Shown here: piece by piece, positions 5,841 through 6,191 of the stretch
Numbering within the stretch: the stretch's first letter is position 1
Layout: every line of letters begins with the position of its first letter
DNA from: an uncultured Clostridia bacterium
GTDB lineage: Bacteria; Bacillota; Clostridia; HGM11514
Assembly (NCBI GenBank): GCA_934489915.1
Contig: CAKSSZ010000094.1
Location: 1 to 6,191, forward strand
Reading direction: 5' to 3'
Length of the DNA: 6,191 bases
The notes under the pieces: generated by a model
What the model was told of the DNA's origin: nothing
Seen by the model: only the letters and a program-made list of their open reading frames with translations
Databases searched by the model: none
Program-made: the position numbers and the translations under genes

Positions 5841-6191
5841 TGAGAAGCCCCCTTTAACAAAGTTTCCGCCTGATCAAACATTTCCGTTATGATTTCACGG
5901 CAGCTTTGCTCCCGATTCACCATACCGGCAATCTGCCCTGCCAAAAAACATCCCCGCTTTTCGTCGCCTTCCTGCGCTGCCAGCCGCAGTGCGCCGACTG
6001 CCATTTCTTCCAGCTCCTGATCGGAGATGTCAGAATACTCTGCTTTGGCATAGCTGCGGGAGAAGGGAGATTTCAGACTGCGAACCGGATGACCCAACCG
6101 CCGTCCTGTAACAATGGTAGACAAGTCAGTCGCCTTTAATACCTTTGCTTTATAATTGGGGTGAACGTCGCACTCGGTTGCAGTTAAAAAC
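5828..6191 (-). CDS. fabK: Enoyl-ACP reductase II FabK, C-terminal part (5' end outside window)
   Basis: This is the flavin (FMN)-dependent enzyme that reduces trans-2-enoyl-ACP to acyl-ACP with NAD(P)H, ending each elongation round. The frame is open from the right edge (first full codon at 6190) to the TAG at 5828-5830, leaving 120 of the roughly 310-320 residues usual for the family. The visible part has FLTATEC at the edge, HPNYKAKVLKA, then TGRRLGHPVRSLKS, VGALRLAAQEGD and GQIAGMV, followed by a helical tail. These match the TIM-barrel C-terminus of FabK and the related nitronate monooxygenase family; the fab neighbours decide for FabK. The FMN-binding half cannot be checked. FabK enzymes are known to be insensitive to triclosan, unlike FabI. 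Its stop lies 13 bases inside fabD. Confidence 0.92.
   Translation of the reverse strand, partial: FLTATECDVHPNYKAKVLKATDLSTIVTGRRLGHPVRSLKSPFSRSYAKAEYSDISDQELEEMAVGALRLAAQEGDEKRGCFLAGQIAGMVNREQSCREIITEMFDQAETLLKGASQWVK

Overview
The window looks like chromosomal DNA of a low-to-medium GC Bacillota, most likely class Clostridia. Four things point that way: an enoyl reductase of the FabK type in place of FabI, a short AccA and a separate zinc-finger AccD, the clostridial order fabK-fabD-fabG-fabF-fabZ-accD-accA, and strong AAAGGAG-type ribosome binding sites. Family and genus cannot be fixed from this sequence; an Oscillospiraceae-like gut clostridium is my guess.

Layout: (1) Bases 1-761, plus strand, hold the last ~250 codons of a large protein whose C-terminus matches the R (restriction/translocase) subunit of EcoEI-like type I restriction-modification systems; the rest lies left of the window. 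(2) Bases 762-887 are a 126-base convergent intergenic region packed with three perfect inverted repeats. The last one is followed by TTTT and reads as a terminator for the plus strand. (3) Bases 888-6191, all on the minus strand, are one compact type II fatty acid synthesis operon, transcribed from right to left: fabK (5' end cut off by the window edge), fabD, fabG, fabF, fabZ, accD, accA.

The operon genes act together in the cytosol. AccA and AccD form the carboxyltransferase that makes malonyl-CoA. FabD moves malonyl onto acyl carrier protein (ACP). FabF condenses it with the growing acyl-ACP. FabG, FabZ and FabK then reduce, dehydrate and reduce again. Four of the six gene junctions overlap (fabK/fabD 13 bases, fabD/fabG 8, fabF/fabZ 4, fabZ/accD 4), which suggests translational coupling. 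No operon promoter or regulator site is visible, because the 5' end lies beyond base 6191.

The main points for a second look are the absence of accB and accC from the place where clostridial operons usually carry them, altered signature motifs in AccA and AccD, the triple-hairpin intergenic block (a terminator, a small palindromic repeat element or possibly a small RNA), and the abrupt change of base composition between the restriction gene and the core operon. I saw no strong sign of a wholly new system; most of the window is ordinary core metabolism.
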